A stretch of 11,787 nt of DNA, taken from NCBI GenBank assembly GCA_005223375.1, contig RXOD01005971.1, positions 1 to 11,787 on the forward strand, given 5' to 3'. The DNA is from Amoebophrya sp. AT5.2. Its lineage: Eukaryota > Sar > Dinophyceae > Syndiniales > Amoebophryaceae. The stretch's first letter is position 1. Every line of letters begins with the position of its first letter. Positions 8,073-11,787 of this stretch are shown here, piece after piece. A model generated the notes under the pieces. That model was not told the DNA's origin. It worked only from the letters and a program-made list of their open reading frames with translations, and did no database searches. A program made the translations under genes and the position numbers.

Positions 8073-8892
8073 ATGCCTTCTTGTTTTTGGAAGCGGTCAG
8101 GCAGCAGCACAGCGACGACCGGCACCGAAGGCGATCAAGAGCCGAGCGGGAGCTGCAGTAATGACCAAAAAGAAAGACGCGCAACGAGCGACATAATGAC
8201 CTCCCCCGCCGTGTTCGAGCGGTTGGCCGCCAAACTGCGACCCTTTAGCGCCTCCGCGTGTGATGCGCTGCCCGCTCCCAAGCTGTGGTCCCCGAACGGT
8301 GCCGTGATTCAGGTGGTCCGGCGCGCTGGCTGAAAGCCCTGTCTGCACGAGGCGAATTTCGTCGCCAACAAGCTGAGCGATCCTTTTCGGGATCTTGGGA
8401 GAAAAAAACACATAAACCGGGTCTTCATCGTGGGCGAGTCGGACTCCGTGGAGAATGTGGAGGAAGCGCTTCGACCAGTGGTGCAGCGTTCGGAGGGAGG
8501 AGGTCCGATACTAGTGGACGGAGACCGGGAGTGGTTCGAACTGCTGCACGGAAAAGGGCCGAGCACGAAGGGGAGCGATTTTTTGTCTCCCTTCGCACTC
8601 TGGAATTTTTTGGGGAAACACGTGTTCCAAATACCAGACGGGGTGGAGCCAAAAATCGGCGGCGATGTCAGGTACCTTTGTCGAAATCGACAATTTTAGC
8701 GCCATTGATCATTTTGTAATTGCACTCCACGAGGAGATGTGATGTAATGGGTGTCTCTACTTCAGGTGGCTTGGGGGGCTGCTCGTGCTCGACGGAGAGG
8801 GGAGGGAGGTGTTTCGCCACACCGAATCGCGGTACGGAGACATCTGTGACGTGGACGCGCTCCAGGCCGCGGTGGACAGACTAGCCACCTAA
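8073..8892 (+). CDS. Selenoprotein U-like (PRXL2/FAM213 AhpC-TSA family) with TGA-encoded selenocysteine
   Basis: Exons 8073-8671 and 8766-8892 join through a 94-bp GT-AG intron (phase 2, Arg codon) to 241 residues if TGA 8331-8333 is read as selenocysteine. The motif is GAVIQVVRRAG-(TGA)-KPCLHEA (Sec87, Cys90). It aligns position by position with the family motif GAVI-x3-RRPGC-x2-C-x2-EA of PRXL2A/FAM213A, where vertebrate-type SelU has Sec at the first Cys. The frame stays open for 112 further codons up to the intron. The C-terminal half has the family hallmarks: WNFLGK, then LGGLLVLDGEGREVFRHTESRYGD, then a terminal helix. The fold is thioredoxin-like and a redox role through U-x2-C is the family expectation; the substrate is not known from sequence. 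TGA is the true stop in three other genes here, so it is not reassigned genome-wide. ATG 8196 is an alternative start giving 200 aa, closer to family length; the first 41 residues are low-complexity. If TGA were a real stop this would be a truncated pseudogene, which the intact downstream conservation argues against. Confidence 0.85.
8331..8333 (+). other. In-frame TGA, predicted selenocysteine codon
   Basis: This TGA sits exactly where relatives have the first Cys of CxxC (RRPG-C-x2-C); the resolving Cys (TGT, 8340-8342) is intact. A one-base change of TGC or TGT gives TGA, but strong family conservation continues downstream to residue 241, across an intron whose splice phase still fits. Confidence 0.82.
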
Positions 8893-9789
8893 CTTTGCAC
8901 ACACGGCGGGAGCAGCTATGAGGGGCGCGGCGATGATGCCTCCGCGAACCGTCTTGATCTCCTTCTAAACTACATCAACTCACTGCTTGATATCATGTAC
9001 AAGACAGACGACCACTCATTGTGACGCTCGAGCGCGGTTGACCCGAACGGGCCCGCAGCCCGTCGAGCTGATATTCGGCGACGAATCGACAAGGCAGTGC
9101 GGATGACGAGTTTCGGCCTAGCAAGCGGCACGGTTACCACCGGTCAGCGCAGCACTGGCCTCAGATGAAAAGGCGTGCAGCCGCGGTTTGAAGATGATAG
9201 AAGATCCGCCTGCGATGTTCAACCTGGGATGTTGCCTAGTGTGGTGTTACTCGTGGGGGATCAACCTGCCGTGGAGTCTATCGATCATCCATGGATTGCT
9301 TGTGAGAGCGCTTCTATCGAAGTAGAAAAAAATTGCTACCGTCCGCGTCAGTACAAAGGAAGAGATACTTAGACTGACTTTACAGTTGCATCAGAATTCG
9401 TGGCGTTCGTCGTGCAGCACCAGGGCTTCTTTTGCACGCGGCGTGCCTCTGCAGCTTTTACGCCTGCGCGTGCGAACGCGAAGAAGAAGCCCATCGCCAG
9501 TCGACCCTGCCCCTCTCCTCGGAGGACAGCGGAGCGGCCAATGCGTGTCCGACTTCGGCCGAAGATGAAGGTTGCCACCCTGGTATTTTCCGGAGAGCAG
9601 CTGCAGCACCAGGCCTACTAGTGTTACGAGCCGCTCCCTTCGCCTTCGCAGAGACGAGCGGCTGATACGAGATCGTCGGAAAAAGCAAGCGGTGGCTGAA
9701 AAGCGATCTCCAGAGGTGGAGAAGGAGGACTGATATCTGGATCGAAAGCTTCCCATAGAAGTTGCAGCATAGAAGTTGCAGAAAACGAG
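8893..9789. other. SelU-like 3' region plus unresolved coding-like sequence
   Basis: 8893 to about 9390 should contain the SelU 3' UTR; a SECIS would be expected here and one imperfect candidate is listed separately. 8906-8914 and 8937-8945 form a 9-bp near-perfect hairpin. From about 9394 to 9733 the + strand is GC-rich and looks partly coding in different frames. One frame reads EFVAFVVQHQGFFCTR and stays open to 9621; another gives a basic tail ERLIRDRRKKQAVAEKRSP ending in TGA at 9731-9733. I could not find splice sites that join them, since the available introns would be under 50 bp. It may be a small gene with an exon I misplace, a frameshifted relic, or chance. Confidence 0.35.
9021..9072 (+). 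promoter_or_regulatory. Weak SECIS-like hairpin candidate downstream of the SelU gene
   Basis: About 130 bases after the stop, GTGAC (9021-9025) is followed directly by GCTCGA, which pairs with TCGAGC just before TGAT (9069-9072). The flanks TGAC/TGAT can form the non-Watson-Crick quartet (U-U, G-A, A-G) typical of eukaryotic SECIS elements. An inner GCGG/CCGC stem and a CCC-GAAC-GGG tip place AA in the apical loop. Against it: GTGA instead of ATGA, AA about 20 bases from the quartet where about 10-14 is usual, an interrupted helix, and no clear helix I. The region is GC-rich with palindromes, so chance pairing is possible. Confidence 0.22.
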
Positions 9790-10934
9790 ATGGACTACCC
9801 CAGCAACCCGATCGAGTGCCGCGAGAAAGCGGCCCGGGCGCTTTACTTTCTTGTGAGGTATATGCGCACGCGACTCAACCGCTACAAACTCACCGTGAAA
9901 GACTACATAAGGTACTTTAATACCTTCTACGGTACTACTTTAAGTTTCTACTTCTATAACATAGCTGGCGTTGGCGATGGGAATGGGATGGAGTGATTCT
10001 TTCATTTCATTTATCATTTCACCATGCTCTCGGGAATGCGATACCCTTAAATTTCCCCCAATACAACAGATGGCACCGGTTGTCGCAGCTTTTGGAGAAG
10101 GTGGAGCGAAGTCTCCGCAGCGCCTACCGGTTTCTGTGGTTTGGCACCTTCCTTTTCCGCCTCGTCGCGCTGCGCAAGAGAATCAAATCCGGGGAGCTGC
10201 TGTACTGATGTCATCACATACTTAACTTAAGTAGGCCTGTTGGCCCAGCTAAAAAAGCCTGTTGATTGTGTGAATTATACTGATTATGCTGAGTAAATAA
10301 ACTGATGAAAGGTCGTCGCTGGAGATTGGGTATCGCACGTTGATGTTCGTGCAGGACATTGCGGAGGATGCGTTGACGATATCCCTCTTCGACTCCCAGA
10401 AACCCGACCTCCAGCCCGGCGCGCCCGTCCCCACTGACATATGGGGTAAAAAAGCTATATTTATACGTACGTTTGTTGGGATTATTCATTTCAGTTTAAT
10501 ATTTCACCCGAGTCAGAAGTGATCGATGTGAATGATGTCAGAAATTGCCGTTCCCATCTTGCCAAGGAATGCAGGTATACCGCGGGGGACGCCGCAGCAG
10601 CAGTTTAGCTCCGCGCTCTCCGTTTTGGTCATCACGGCGAGGGTAGCACTCGTGCGACGGACCGGGAAAGGTAGTTAATGAATCGTATTGGTAGAATAAT
10701 TTCTATTTCCCCTGTAGCTTTACACCACCACCAGACAAAGGTAATGACAACTCGACGACGGACCCCATCATTACAGGCGGCGTCGCGTCTTGGCTGCAGT
10801 TGCTTTCCGACGCGTTTCTGGCTGGCTGCGAGCTACACGCTTCGTATTTCCTCAACACCAAGCCCGTGCCCGATGGTCAGCTATTAATTGGGTGCCTCAG
10901 CAGCGTGTGCGCCAGCGTTCGCTCGCTCGCCTGA
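9790..10934 (+). CDS. PEX11-like peroxisomal membrane protein (five exons)
   Basis: Exons 9790-9911, 10070-10201, 10312-10445, 10575-10670 and 10777-10934 join in frame to 642 bases, 213 aa, stop TGA. Introns are 158, 110, 129 and 106 bp, all GT-AG. PEX11-like features in order: an N-terminal amphipathic helix (ECREKAARALYFLVRYM, matching the family pattern GRDK-x-LR-x2-QY), a long Leu/Arg helix (LLEKVERSLRSAYRFLWFG, like the LE-x2-LS-x2-RK-x2-RLG region), a middle segment (LMFVQDIAEDALTISLF, like the L-x3-DH-x2-W region), and a C-terminal helix ending GCLSSVCASVRSL, like the conserved (G)-x2-SS-x3-LY end. Length is close to the usual 210-260. Known role of the family: binds and tubulates the peroxisome membrane during division. 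The match is by pattern and order only, so a diverged paralog or another amphipathic membrane protein is possible. Exon 2 would end in an in-frame TGA at 10206 if its intron (donor GTACTG) were retained. Confidence 0.62.
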
Positions 10935-11745
10935 TTCTCAGTCGCTCCCTCGCATGTTGCTGCACCGAACGAGCAGTTCGTCATTCCTGTGGCTCGCGCA
11001 CCTACAGCGGAGACAGAAACCATCTTGCAATCATTTTTGACCCCCTGCGCGAGACTCGCGAATAGAAATAGATCGGTGTATTTGATATCTGCGCCTCGTA
11101 GAAGCAAATTGATCGGAGAATCGAAGTTCGTTGGGAATCGTTATCGCCTGAATTGGAGTAGAACCAGGCTCGCACTGGCATCGGTTCCATCGCTTGTTGT
11201 CGGTTTCTCTGGAACACGTTCGTCGTCGGTGGCTTATCGTTTTCCTAGCCGTTGCGGAAAGCTCGGTGCAGTGCGTCCAGAGTCCTGTCGAACAGCAACT
11301 CCAGCTACGCTCTATCGAAACGGTTCGTGATCGGTACGGGAACAATTATGGTCCGCGAAAAATCCAGGTCCTCCATTTGAATGAGCCAAACCCCGACGTA
11401 GTTGTAACACTCAAATTTATCTTACAACTAATATTTTCTTTGCGTTAGTTTATTTTTAGATGTTCTTGTTCAAGAGCTGGGCTAGCTAGACGCTATGTTT
11501 GTCCGTTTCGTCGCATCGCTTTCTTGATCCAGTGTTTCGCAGTCGTGGGAGGTTCGTGGCGGGCACAGTTGGATACGACTGATGGATCAGAATCGCTTTT
11601 CGCATCAGTATCGGAACGAACAGTATCTATAGAAGAGACTGATAGAAGGAAGCTCGAAGTATACAAACATGTACAACAGTACGCAATATTTATACAACAT
11701 CCCTTCATTCAGTACGCAAAAGTTGTGAAAAAGTGAGAATCGAGC
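10935..11745. other. Intergenic region, no gene supported
   Basis: Several open frames overlap here: + 10989-11330, - 11031-11345, + 11524-11736 and - 11493-11708. They lack the GC-rich third positions of the confident exons, show no recognisable domains, and shadow each other on both strands, so I treat them as chance. A CAGTACGCAA repeat occurs twice (about 11677 and 11710). No RNA gene was recognised. Confidence 0.4.
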
Positions 11746-11787
11746 ATGGCTGCGGCTAATCACCGCGGCTGGACGCGGCCTGCCTAC
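11746..11787 (+). CDS. Possible N-terminus of the next gene (truncated by window end)
   Basis: ATG at 11746 opens a frame of 14 codons (MAAANHRGWTRPAY) to the window edge. The context is GAGCATGGC, with G at +4 and GC-rich codons like the other exons. Too short to assign a function or to be sure it is coding. Confidence 0.35.
   Translation, partial: MAAANHRGWTRPAY

Noticed and set aside
8331..8333. TGA as evidence of genome-wide stop reassignment
   Set aside because: ABCE1, the PEX11-like gene and the 2426-3589 gene all end naturally at TGA, so TGA is a normal stop here and only the SelU position is special.
8906..8945. Second SECIS-like hairpin with ATGA (8918) opposite CGAT
   Set aside because: The quartet geometry and outer stem fit, but only eight bases lie between the quartet halves, leaving no helix II or AA loop.
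10203..10208. In-frame TGA at 10206 as the end of a short protein or a second Sec codon
   Set aside because: A GT donor at 10202 removes it, and the next exon continues the PEX11-like protein in frame.
10989..11330. 113-aa open frame after the PEX11-like gene
   Set aside because: Codon use is unlike the confident exons, an equally long frame lies opposite on the - strand, and no domain is visible.
1..11787. tRNA genes, rRNA, CRISPR arrays, bacterial insertion sequences
   Set aside because: Looked for T-arm motifs, regular spaced repeats and transposase motifs; none found. The few GGTTCGA matches lie in coding sequence without a cloverleaf.

Overview
The window reads as nuclear DNA from a eukaryote, most likely a free-living protist or alga. 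Four genes can be assembled from GC-rich exons joined by GT-AG introns of 94-275 bp, and the reading frame is preserved across all 13 junctions. Everything I can call lies on the + strand, head to tail, in a compact arrangement. The exact lineage cannot be fixed from the sequence alone. Peroxisome (PEX11-like) and selenoprotein (SelU-like) genes argue against a highly reduced parasite (inference).

Layout. 34-650: last exon of a single-pass membrane protein with a 12-cysteine ectodomain. 651-2425: gene-poor, with an imperfect tandem duplication of about 265 bp at 981-1510. 2426-3589: three-exon gene for an unrecognised, largely low-complexity protein. 4211-7151: complete seven-exon ABCE1/RLI1, the Fe-S twin-ATPase ribosome-recycling factor, 614 aa. 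8073-8892: two-exon AhpC/TSA-like (PRXL2/FAM213-type) thioredoxin-fold gene. An in-frame TGA replaces the first cysteine of its CxxC, which is the signature of selenoprotein U. 8893-9789: its 3' region, with one imperfect SECIS-like hairpin and unresolved coding-like sequence. 9790-10934: five-exon PEX11-like peroxisome membrane protein, 213 aa. 11746-11787: possible start of another gene running off the window.

The genes form no obvious pathway or operon; they look like independent housekeeping loci. The main points of interest are the SelU UxxC codon, an exact copy of ABCE1 exon-7 sequence inside ABCE1 intron 6, and unusual intron features: no phase-0 intron among 13, GTAC donors in 7 of 13, and donor/acceptor direct repeats. 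The last set suggests introns gained by insertion at G|G or AG|G proto-splice sites.
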